A stretch of DNA of 64,000 nucleotides, taken from the NCBI RefSeq assembly GCF_024703995.1, contig NZ_JAMXQV010000038.1, positions 18,959 through 82,958 on the forward strand, read 5' to 3'. The notes beneath the pieces are model-generated. The model had not been told where the DNA came from. It did no database searches and worked only from the letters and a program-made list of their open reading frames with translations. Every line of letters starts with the position of its first letter. The stretch's first letter is position 1. The position numbers and the translations under genes were made by a program. Positions 8,061 through 15,648 of this stretch are shown piece by piece. Origin of the DNA: Amycolatopsis iheyensis (lineage in GTDB: Bacteria > Actinomycetota > Actinomycetes > Mycobacteriales > Pseudonocardiaceae).

Positions 8061-8941
8061 TGCAGAAGACGATCCTCGACCGCGTCGAGCGCGTCGCCGA
8101 CGACGTCGTGTCGCTGGTGCTGCGCGGCGACGAAGGGCCGCTGGCGCCGTGGGAGCCGGGCGCGCACGTCGACCTCGCGCTGCCGAACTGGCTGACCCGG
8201 CAGTACTCGCTGTGCGGTGACCCCGGCGACCTCTCGGCGTACCGGATCGCGGTCCGCCTCGACCCGCTGAGCCGGGGCGGCTCGGAGTACGTCCACTGGT
8301 ACCTGCAGCCGGGCCGGACGCTCGAAGTGTCGCTGCCGCGCAACCACTTCCCGCTCGCGCCGGCGGCGGAGTACCTGTTCCTGGCCGGCGGCATCGGGAT
8401 CACGCCGATCGTGCCGATGCTGCGTGCGGCCGTCGCTTCCGGGGCCGCGGCCTCGCTGGTGTACGTCGGGCGGTCGGCGTCGACGATGCCGTTCGCCGCG
8501 GACCTCGTTGCCACGTATGGCGAACGCGTGCGGCTGTTCGACCACGGCCGGCCCGATCTTTCGGCGCTGCCGAGGGAGCAGGAGGTCTACTGCTGCGGGC
8601 CGGCGTCGATGATCGCGGCGGCCGAGGCGATCTTCCCGCGGCTGCACGTCGAACGCTTCGAGCCCACGCGGCGGGTGTTCGGGCCGGACACGCCGTTCGA
8701 GGTGGTGTGCGCCCGGTCGGGGACGAGGCTCCGGGTCCCGGCGGACGAGTCCCTGCTGGACGTGTTGAACCACGCCGGCCGGCCGGTGCCCTCCGGGTGC
8801 CGCGAAGGCGTCTGCGGGAGCTGCGAGCTGTCCGTCCTCGACGGCGAACCCGAGCACCGCGACGACATCGGCGCGCCGGCCGGGCGGCTGTACCCGTGCG
8901 TGTCGCGTGCGCGGTCGCCCCGGCTCGTGCTGGACGTCTGA
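8060..8941 (+). CDS. PDR/VanB family oxidoreductase (FMN, NAD, 2Fe-2S)
   Basis: A 293-residue single-chain reductase: an N-terminal flavin barrel with TRQYSLCGD, an NAD-binding segment with LAGGIGITPIVPM and YCCGPASMI, and a C-terminal plant-type ferredoxin with CREGVCGSC and a distal Cys near YPCVS as 2Fe-2S ligands. This is the layout of phthalate dioxygenase reductase and VanB, which feed electrons to a Rieske oxygenase. No oxygenase subunit is visible here, so the acceptor is elsewhere or is the neighbouring flavoprotein. It overlaps its neighbours at both ends. Confidence 0.9.
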   Translation: MQKTILDRVERVADDVVSLVLRGDEGPLAPWEPGAHVDLALPNWLTRQYSLCGDPGDLSAYRIAVRLDPLSRGGSEYVHWYLQPGRTLEVSLPRNHFPLAPAAEYLFLAGGIGITPIVPMLRAAVASGAAASLVYVGRSASTMPFAADLVATYGERVRLFDHGRPDLSALPREQEVYCCGPASMIAAAEAIFPRLHVERFEPTRRVFGPDTPFEVVCARSGTRLRVPADESLLDVLNHAGRPVPSGCREGVCGSCELSVLDGEPEHRDDIGAPAGRLYPCVSRARSPRLVLDV

Positions 8942-9735
8942 TGATCCCGAAGGTGCGGCGCCCGGCCGCGCGGCGCATGCTCACGCTCGAGGTCCTGGCG
9001 AACACCGCGCCCAGCCCGGCGTTCCGGACCATCACCCTCGGCGGCCCGGCGCTCGCGGAACTCGAGGTGGCCGGCGACGACCAGGCCGTGCGGCTGTTCT
9101 TCCCGCGCGTCGGCCAGGCGGGGCTGCGGATGCCGACCCTCGACAACGAGGGCTGGATGGCCGAGGTGCTGATGATGCCGAAGAGCCGTCGACCGTGGGT
9201 CCGCAACTACACGATCCGGCGAGCCCGCCCGGGCGAGATCGACATCGAGTTCGCCCTGCACGACGGCGACGCCCCGGCGGCGTCGTGGGCCCGGCGGGCG
9301 CGTCCCGGCGACCCGGCGGGCATCTTCGACCTGGGTGTGAGCTACCTGCCGCCGCCGGGAGTGCGGTGGCAGCTGCTGGTGGGCGACGAAAGCGCGTTGC
9401 CGGCCATCCTGGCGATCCTCGAGCAGGCCCCGGCGGACCGGGCGGCGGAGGTGTTCCTCGAGGTCCCGTCGGCCGCGGACGTCCGGCCGGTCCCGGCGCC
9501 GGCCGGGGTGCGGGTGCACTGGCTGCCGCGGCCGGGCCCAGCGCGTCCCGGCGCATTGGCGTTGTCCACGGTCCGCACGGCCGACCTGCCCCGCGACCGG
9601 GCGTACGCGTGGGTGGCCGGCGAGTCGGCGCTGGCGACCGGCGTCCGCCGGCACCTGGTGCGCGACCGCGGCTGGGCGAAGCCCGACATCGCGTTCCTGG
9701 GCTACTGGCGCCACGGCCGCTCCGCCCCCGGCTGA
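8941..9735 (+). CDS. Siderophore-interacting protein (ViuB/SIP-type ferric reductase)
   Basis: A 264-residue protein with the flavin-binding core VRNYTIRRARPGEIDIEF, a middle VGDESALPAILAIL and the ending FLGYWRHGRS, all characteristic of siderophore-interacting proteins that reduce ferric siderophores in the cytoplasm using NAD(P)H and FAD. Its ATG overlaps the TGA of the reductase gene. The three genes 7422-9735 form one coupled redox operon. No siderophore biosynthesis or uptake gene is seen nearby. Confidence 0.85.
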   Translation: MIPKVRRPAARRMLTLEVLANTAPSPAFRTITLGGPALAELEVAGDDQAVRLFFPRVGQAGLRMPTLDNEGWMAEVLMMPKSRRPWVRNYTIRRARPGEIDIEFALHDGDAPAASWARRARPGDPAGIFDLGVSYLPPPGVRWQLLVGDESALPAILAILEQAPADRAAEVFLEVPSAADVRPVPAPAGVRVHWLPRPGPARPGALALSTVRTADLPRDRAYAWVAGESALATGVRRHLVRDRGWAKPDIAFLGYWRHGRSAPG

Positions 9736-9882
9736 CCCGGAGGGTCGGCTCGCGTACCCAGGGAGTCGGCTCGCGTACCCAGGGAGTCGGCTCGCGTACC
9801 CGGAGGGTCGGTTCGCGAGCCGACCCTCCAGGTACGCCGGCCGACTGTCCAGGTACGCGAGCCGACCCTGCGGGTACGCGTA
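9736..9882. repeat. Intergenic repeat island A (GTCGGCTCGCGTACC words)
   Basis: The gap between the SIP gene and the AraC gene is almost filled by copies of one word, GTCGGCTCGCGTACC, spaced about 22 bp. There are four in forward orientation (9742-9815, the last partial and variant) and then three reverse-complement copies. The two halves can fold into one long hairpin. It starts immediately after the SIP stop codon and ends about 35 bp before the next GTG. Confidence 0.8.
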
Positions 9883-9917
9883 CGATCGCGGGCAGCCTCG
9901 ACGTCGAGGAGGCAGGC

Positions 9918-10787
9918 GTGGGCGAACTCGGGCTGGCCGACACCAACGGCATCCTCGCGCTGCCCTGGGTCCGGCCCGAACGCACCAGCGCGGGGCTCGG
10001 CTGGGACCGGGTCTACGTCTCCAAGCAGCGGGAACGTCCCTACCGCGCCGAGTTCGGGGCCGCCCGCAGCCACCAGCTGATCCTGCACCTCGACGGGCCG
10101 GTGACCGTCCGCCGGGGCGTCGGCACGCCCGGCGAGCACAGCCGCCGGATGCCGGCCGGCGGGCTGTTCCTGCAGCCGTCGCACGCGGACCTGGCCGTCG
10201 AGCTGGGCGGGGAGCTCGACACCGTGCACGTCTACGTCGCCGACGACGCCGTCCAGGAGGCCGCCGGGGAGCCCGTCCGGCTCGCCGAGGAGCTGGGCAG
10301 CACGGATCCCCTGCTCGAACAGCTCGTCCTCAGCCTCGACGGCGTCGTCCGCGACTGGGAGCCGAGCGCCCGCACCTACGCCGACCAGCTGGGCGCGCTC
10401 ATCGCCGCGCAGCTCGTCCGGCGGCACCGCGCCGGGCCGGCCGCCGCACCCGCCCCGGCGCGCGGGCTGTCGGACCAGCAGTTCGCGCGCGTGCGCGACG
10501 TGCTGGCCGAACGCCTGGCCGAGCCGGTGCCGCTGACCGACCTGGCCGCGCTCGCCGGGCTGAGCGTCAGCCAGTTCTCCCGGCAGTTCAAGGCCCGGAC
10601 CGGCCTGCCCCCGCACCGCTTCCTGCTGCGGCTGCGGGTCGAGCAGGCGAGCCTGCTGCTGCGCACGGGCGACACCCCGATCGCGGACATCGCCGCCCGC
10701 TGCGGCTTCTCCCACCAGGAACACCTGACCCGCGTGCTGCGCGCCCAGCTGGGCACGACCCCGGCGGCCCTGCGACGCGCCGGCTGA
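9918..10787 (+). CDS. AraC family transcriptional regulator
   Basis: A 289-residue regulator. The C-terminal ~100 residues carry two helix-turn-helix units: LTDLAALAGLSVSQFSRQFK and IADIAARCGFSHQEHLTRV. The N-terminal ~170 residues are the sensing domain. I chose the GTG at 9918 because GAGGAGG stands directly upstream. It sits between two repeat islands and immediately before the hydroxyquinol genes, so control of that pathway is likely but unproven. Confidence 0.88.
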   Translation: MGELGLADTNGILALPWVRPERTSAGLGWDRVYVSKQRERPYRAEFGAARSHQLILHLDGPVTVRRGVGTPGEHSRRMPAGGLFLQPSHADLAVELGGELDTVHVYVADDAVQEAAGEPVRLAEELGSTDPLLEQLVLSLDGVVRDWEPSARTYADQLGALIAAQLVRRHRAGPAAAPAPARGLSDQQFARVRDVLAERLAEPVPLTDLAALAGLSVSQFSRQFKARTGLPPHRFLLRLRVEQASLLLRTGDTPIADIAARCGFSHQEHLTRVLRAQLGTTPAALRRAG

Positions 10788-10905
10788 CCCGTAACTCGCG
10801 TGATCAGAGCCGGAACTCGCGTGATTGAAGCCGTACCGGCCCCAATCACGCGAGTTACGGCTTCAATCACGTGAGTTCCGGCTTCGATCACGCGCGTTTC
10901 GTGCT
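10788..10905. repeat. Intergenic repeat island B (ACTCGCGTGAT words)
   Basis: The word ACTCGCGTGAT occurs twice forward (near 10796 and 10812) and then in inverted copies ATCACGCGAGT (10854 onward), ATCACGTGAGT and ATCACGCGCGT. The island fills the space after the AraC stop codon and ends about 55 bp before the next gene. It is the same design as island A but with a different word. Confidence 0.75.
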
Positions 10906-10961
10906 GCCGGGCAGCACGAACGTGCAGGACCTCGCCCCGCCGCGGCCGGATACTCCCCTGC

Positions 10962-12707
10962 ATGACCTCGTTCAGCTACGCCGCGAACCCCGTCCGCGTG
11001 GTCTTCGGCTCGCTCGACACCCTCGGCGACGAAGCCGGCCGGCTCGGGCTCGAGCGCGTCCTCCTCATCGGCCGCCCGCGCCACGCCGACCGCGCCGCGG
11101 CGGTGCTCGGCCCGCGCCTGGCCGCCCGGTTCGACGACCCGGCGATGCACACCCCCGTCGAGGTCACCGAACGCGCGCTCAAGGTCGTCGCCGAGCACGA
11201 CGTCGACGGCGTCGTCGCGATCGGCGGCGGCTCGGCCACCGGGCTCGCGAAGGCCATCGCGCTGCACACCGACCTGCCGCAGCTGATCGTCCCGACGACG
11301 TACGCGGGCTCGGAGCTGACGTCGGTCCTCGGCCAGACCGCCGACGGCCGCAAGACCACCCGGAAGACCCCGAAGGTGCGGCCCGAGGCCGTCCTCTACG
11401 ACGTCGGTCTCACCCTCGAGCTGCCCGTCGCCATCTCGGCGGCCAGCGGCCTGAACGCGCTCGCCCACGCGGTGGAAGCGACCTACGCGCCCGACGCCAA
11501 CCCGATGACCGACCTGCTCGCCGCGGAGGCCAAGCGGCTGCTCATGAACGCCCTCCCGCGCGTCGCCGCGGATCCGTCCGATGTGGACGCACGTGCCGAC
11601 ATGCTACGCGGAGCCTGGCTGGCCGGGTCGTGCCTGGACGCCGTCACGATGGGCCCGCACCACGAGCTCTGCCACCACCTCGGCGGCAAGTTCGGCCTGC
11701 CGCACGCGGAAACCCACGCCGTCCTGCTGCCGTACGTCATGGCGCACCAGGGCCTCGCCGACGCGAACGACGTCTTCGACCTCGCCGCGAGCCTCCCGAT
11801 CCCGCACTCCCTGGCCGAGCTGGGACTCACCGAGGCCGACCTCGACGGCGAGCCGGAGCTGCTCCGCCAGGCACTGCACGGCACCCGCCCCGCCGCACCA
11901 CCGAGCCTCAAGGCGCTCACGAAGCAGGTCGTCGACAGCTTCGCGGGCGCGCCGCCGCGGGTCCGCGAGCTGCTCACCGACCTCGTCGAAACCCTGCACG
12001 GGTACGCGATCCGCACCGACCTCACGCAGGACGAGTGGGAGTACGCGATCGGCGTCCTGACCCGGGCCGGGCACATCACGACCGACACGCGGCAGGAGTT
12101 CATCCTGCTGTCGGACACCCTCGGCGTGTCGAGCGTCGTCGACGTCCTGACCAACTCGCGCACGCCGGACACGACGCCGTCGGCCGTGCTGGGCCCGTTC
12201 TACGTCGAAGGCCCGCCAGAGACGCCGCAGGGCGCGGACATCGCCGAAGGCCTGCCAGGTACTCCCTTGTGGACGGACATCCTCGTCACCGACACCGACG
12301 ACCAGCCGGTGCCCGAAGCCGTCGTCGACGTCTGGCAGTCCAATGAGGACGGCTTCTACGACGTCCAGCTGCCCGATGTGGACGGTCCGGTGCTGCGGGC
12401 GAGGTTCCGCACCGACGCCGAGGGCAGGCTGCGGTTCCGGACGATCGTGCCGAGCGCGTACCCGATCCCGGCCGACGGCCCGGTCGGCGAGATGCTGGAC
12501 GCCGTCGGCCGCCACCCGTACCGCGCGCCGCACGTGCACTTCATGATCGCCAAACCCGGCTACCGCACGCTGATCACGCAGCTGTTCGTCGCCGGCGGCG
12601 ACTACCTCGACTCGGACACCGTGTTCGGCGTCAAGGACGGCCTGATCGTCGACTTCGCCGAGCAGCGCCTCGAATTCACCTTCCGGATCTCAGGGAGCGG
12701 CGCATGA
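10962..12707 (+). CDS. Maleylacetate reductase / hydroxyquinol 1,2-dioxygenase fusion
   Basis: A 581-residue bifunctional protein. Residues 1 to about 310 are an iron-type alcohol dehydrogenase of the maleylacetate reductase group (IGGGSATGLAKA cofactor site; HHELCHHLGGKFGLPHAETH metal-binding region). Residues from about 318 are an intradiol dioxygenase of the hydroxyquinol type: RAGHITTDTRQEFILLSD, GPFYVEG (Fe-binding Tyr) and HPYRAPHVHF (Tyr and two His ligands). Together they would cleave hydroxyquinol to maleylacetate and reduce it to 3-oxoadipate, in the reverse order of the domains. The reductase part looks slightly shorter than free-standing enzymes. Its stop overlaps the next ATG (ATGA). 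Confidence 0.88.
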   Translation: MTSFSYAANPVRVVFGSLDTLGDEAGRLGLERVLLIGRPRHADRAAAVLGPRLAARFDDPAMHTPVEVTERALKVVAEHDVDGVVAIGGGSATGLAKAIALHTDLPQLIVPTTYAGSELTSVLGQTADGRKTTRKTPKVRPEAVLYDVGLTLELPVAISAASGLNALAHAVEATYAPDANPMTDLLAAEAKRLLMNALPRVAADPSDVDARADMLRGAWLAGSCLDAVTMGPHHELCHHLGGKFGLPHAETHAVLLPYVMAHQGLADANDVFDLAASLPIPHSLAELGLTEADLDGEPELLRQALHGTRPAAPPSLKALTKQVVDSFAGAPPRVRELLTDLVETLHGYAIRTDLTQDEWEYAIGVLTRAGHITTDTRQEFILLSDTLGVSSVVDVLTNSRTPDTTPSAVLGPFYVEGPPETPQGADIAEGLPGTPLWTDILVTDTDDQPVPEAVVDVWQSNEDGFYDVQLPDVDGPVLRARFRTDAEGRLRFRTIVPSAYPIPADGPVGEMLDAVGRHPYRAPHVHFMIAKPGYRTLITQLFVAGGDYLDSDTVFGVKDGLIVDFAEQRLEFTFRISGSGA

Positions 12708-14446
12708 GCTACGACACCGACGTCATCGTGGTCGGCAGCGGCCCGGCCGGCGGCTCCGCCGCGCTGCTGCTCGCCACCTACGGCGTGCCGGCCGTGCTGG
12801 CCACCAAGTACGGCTGGATGGCCAACACGCCCCGCGCGCACATCACCAACCAGCGCACCATGGAGGTGCTGCGCGACCTCGGCGTCGAGGACAAGGCCCT
12901 CGCCGTGGGGACGCCGCCGGAGCTGATGGGTGACACCGTGCTCTGCACGTCGCTGACCGGGCCGGAGATCGGCCGGATCGCCAGCTGGGGCACCGGCGAC
13001 CGTTCGGCGGCGGAGTACACCGCGGCCAGCCCGTGTCACATGATCGACCTGCCGCAGACGTACCTGGAGCCGATCCTCGCGAGCGAAGCCGCCGCGCGGG
13101 GCGCGAAACTGCGGCTGGACACGGAATTCCTCGACTTCACCCAGGACGCGTCCGGCGTCACCGCGCGGTTCCTCGACCGCGTGCGCGGCGACGAGTTCAC
13201 GTTGCGCGCCAAGTACCTGATCGGCGCGGACGGCGCCCGCAGCCGCGTCGCCGAGCAGGCCGGGCTGCCGATCGCCGGGCAGACCGGTAAGGCCGGCAGC
13301 ATGAACATCACGTTCACCGCCGACCTCGCGCCGTACGTGGCGCACCGGCCGAGCGTCCTCTACTGGGTGATGCGGCCGGGCGCGCACCTCGGCGGGATCG
13401 GGATGGGCCTGGTCCGGATGGTCCGGCCGTGGAACGAATGGCTGCTGACCTGGGGTTACGACATCTCCCAGGAGCCGCCGGAGGTCGACGTCGAAGAGGC
13501 GACGCGGCTGGTGCGCGACCTCGTCGGCGCCCCTGACCTCGACGTCGAGATCACCTCGACGTCGTTGTGGACGGTCAACCACAACTACGCGACCGAGTAC
13601 CGCGCGGGCCGGGTGTTCTGCGCCGGGGACGCCGTGCACCGGCACCCGCCGTCCAACGGGCTCGGCTCGAACACGTCGATCCAGGACTCCTACAACCTGG
13701 CGTGGAAGCTCGCGATGGTGCTTCGCGGCGAAGCGGGCGAAGGGCTGCTGGACAGCTACAGCGCCGAGCGGGCGCCGGTGGGCAAGCAGATCGTCGACCG
13801 GGCGAACCTCAGCCGCGACCAGTTCGGGCCGATCTTCGCCGCGCTCGGCATCACCGGCGACACCGACGCCGACGGCATCACGGCCGGCCTCGAAACCTGC
13901 CTCGCGCCCACCGCCGAGGGCGCGCGGAAACGACGTGAGCTGGAGCAGGCGATCGAGCTCAAGCACTACGAGTTCAACGCGCACGGCGTCGAGCTGGACC
14001 AGCGGTACGCGTCGGGCGCGGTGCTGCCCGACGGCGTTTCGGTGCTTCCGGACCGGGATCCCGAGCTGTTCCACCAGCCGAGCACCGAACCGGGCGCGAA
14101 GCTGCCACACGCGTGGCTGGTCGGCCCGCACGGCCGTCGCGTGTCCACTTTGGACCTCGTGGGCGGCGGCCGCTGGACGGTCCTGACCGGCCTGACCGGC
14201 ACCCCCTGGCGCGACGCGGCGGCCAAGGTGGGCGCGGAGCTGGGCCTGGACCTGCGAACGGTGCGCGTCGGCGAGCCGTCGTCCCGCGACGCCTACGGCG
14301 ACTGGTCCCGCCTGAGCGCCATCGACGAGGACGGCTGCCTGCTGATCCGCCCCGACGGTTACGTGGCCTGGCGCCACGGCACAGCAACCCCAAACGCGGC
14401 AGCCGCCCTCCTCACAACCCTGAAGTCCCTCCTGGACCGTGCGTAA
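12704..14446 (+). CDS. FAD-dependent aromatic monooxygenase (TfdB/phenol hydroxylase type)
   Basis: A 580-residue flavoprotein hydroxylase. VVGSGPAGGSAALLLATYG is the FAD dinucleotide fold, IGADGARSRVAEQAG the DG motif, and FCAGDAVHRHPPSNGLGSN the GD motif; the C-terminal thioredoxin-like domain of this family is present. The closest pattern is 2,4-dichlorophenol 6-monooxygenase. Translational coupling to the hydroxyquinol dioxygenase fusion suggests it makes hydroxyquinol, for example from resorcinol or a related phenol. The exact substrate is inferred from context only. Confidence 0.87.
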   Translation: MSYDTDVIVVGSGPAGGSAALLLATYGVPAVLATKYGWMANTPRAHITNQRTMEVLRDLGVEDKALAVGTPPELMGDTVLCTSLTGPEIGRIASWGTGDRSAAEYTAASPCHMIDLPQTYLEPILASEAAARGAKLRLDTEFLDFTQDASGVTARFLDRVRGDEFTLRAKYLIGADGARSRVAEQAGLPIAGQTGKAGSMNITFTADLAPYVAHRPSVLYWVMRPGAHLGGIGMGLVRMVRPWNEWLLTWGYDISQEPPEVDVEEATRLVRDLVGAPDLDVEITSTSLWTVNHNYATEYRAGRVFCAGDAVHRHPPSNGLGSNTSIQDSYNLAWKLAMVLRGEAGEGLLDSYSAERAPVGKQIVDRANLSRDQFGPIFAALGITGDTDADGITAGLETCLAPTAEGARKRRELEQAIELKHYEFNAHGVELDQRYASGAVLPDGVSVLPDRDPELFHQPSTEPGAKLPHAWLVGPHGRRVSTLDLVGGGRWTVLTGLTGTPWRDAAAKVGAELGLDLRTVRVGEPSSRDAYGDWSRLSAIDEDGCLLIRPDGYVAWRHGTATPNAAAALLTTLKSLLDRA

Positions 14447-14615
14447 AGGGGCATCACCCGTGATCAGCGGGGCATCACGTGTGATTGAAGAGGCATCACG
14501 TGTGATTGGCGGGGCATCGCCGTGATGCCCCTCCAATCACAGGTGATGCCCGCTCAATCACGGGTGATGCCCGCTCAATCACGGGTGATGCCCGCTCAAT
14601 CACGGGTGATGCCCC
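14447..14615. repeat. Intergenic repeat island C (GGGCATCAC..GTGATTG words)
   Basis: The whole gap between two convergent genes consists of ~22-bp units. Forward units of the type GGGGCATCACGTGTGATTG (14449-14530) are followed by inverted units CAATCACGGGTGATGCCC, three of them identical in tandem (14553-14615). Each unit also contains a small internal palindrome (ATCAC..GTGAT). The stretch can fold into one long branched hairpin and would stop transcription from both sides. Confidence 0.85.
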
Positions 14616-15560
14616 TCAGGGTGTGGTGACCTGGGTGAAGGTGACTGGGGTTTTCGGGGGGCCGCTGCCGTCGCCGATGTTCGACTTGGCCGTGTCGACG
14701 CCGCCCTGGGCGACCTTGTCCAGCACCGCCAAGCCCGGGTCGTCGATGCTGCCGAACACCGTGTACTCCGGTGGGATCTCCGTCTTGCCGAAGACCAGGA
14801 AGAACTGGGAGCCGCCCGAGTCGGGCTGGGCCGTCTTCGCCATCGCGAGGACGCCGCGGCCGTACGTCAGCTCGGGGAACACCTCGTCGCGGATCGTGTA
14901 GCCGGGGCCGCCGGTGCCGTCGCCGACCGGGTCGCCGCACTGGAGCATCTGCAGCCCGGCCGCCACGGACAGGCGGTGGCACGACGTGCCGTCGTAGAAC
15001 CCCTGCTTCACCAGGCTCAGGAAGTTGACCACCGTGCACGGCGCGAGCGCGCGGTCGAGGGAGAGCCCGATGGCGCCCGCGCTCGTCGCGAGCCGCACGG
15101 GCACGGTGCCCGACGACGGAGCCGGGCCGTCGGGCGGCAGCGCGACCTTCTTGGGCGCCGGCGAGGTCGGGTCCGGGGTGAACGCGCAGGTCACCGGGTC
15201 GGCAAGGGGTTTCGGCCGTTTCGGCATCGGGGCCGGGCCGCTGTGGGGCAGCGTGTACGCGGCGCTCGGCTCGGTGGTGGCGGCCGTCGACAGCGGCGGC
15301 GGGGAGGCCGACGTCGAGGGCAGCGTCCCGATGGCGCTCTTGGGCAGGTCGTCACGCAGGAACCCGGGATAGCCCCAAGCCAGGAAGGCCAGCGCCATCA
15401 GAATGACGACGACGACCGAACCGATGATCAGCACGACGGCGGCGGGCGACGTCTTCTTCGGCGGCACGGGCGGCTGCCACTGCGGGTACTGGTAAGGCGG
15501 GTACGGAGGCCGCGGCCCACCCCCGTCCGGTCGGTCCCCCGGCGCGCCCGGCTCGCTCAT
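14616..15560 (-). CDS. Cyclophilin-type peptidyl-prolyl isomerase, membrane anchored
   Basis: A 314-residue protein: a Pro-rich cytoplasmic N-terminus (PPYPPYQYPQWQPP), one membrane helix (AAVVLIIGSVVVVILMALAF), a Pro/Thr/Ser-rich linker and an extracytoplasmic cyclophilin domain with FYDGTSCHRL, DSGGSQFFLVFGKT and YTVFGSI. It would catalyse proline isomerisation at the outer face of the membrane. The ATG at 15560 follows GGGGAGCGGGG. Its catalytic Arg is kept in CHRL, but the family's FHR is replaced by CHR. Confidence 0.87.
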   Translation of the reverse strand: MSEPGAPGDRPDGGGPRPPYPPYQYPQWQPPVPPKKTSPAAVVLIIGSVVVVILMALAFLAWGYPGFLRDDLPKSAIGTLPSTSASPPPLSTAATTEPSAAYTLPHSGPAPMPKRPKPLADPVTCAFTPDPTSPAPKKVALPPDGPAPSSGTVPVRLATSAGAIGLSLDRALAPCTVVNFLSLVKQGFYDGTSCHRLSVAAGLQMLQCGDPVGDGTGGPGYTIRDEVFPELTYGRGVLAMAKTAQPDSGGSQFFLVFGKTEIPPEYTVFGSIDDPGLAVLDKVAQGGVDTAKSNIGDGSGPPKTPVTFTQVTTP

Positions 15561-15648
15561 CCCCGCTCCCCTCGTCAATCGCCCATTGTGCCGCGAAGGC
15601 CTCCTCCCCGGGAGGGAATCCGGAAAGGAGGCGCGGCCGATCAGCGTG

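Noticed and set aside
14447..14615. CRISPR-like array of ~22-bp units
   Set aside because: There are no unique spacers of constant length, half of the units are inverted, and no cas gene is nearby; it is a hairpin island.
15599..15632. Terminator behind the GH95 operon
   Set aside because: Only a 7-bp stem (GCCTCCT/AGGAGGC) with a 20-base loop can be formed; too weak to list as a feature.
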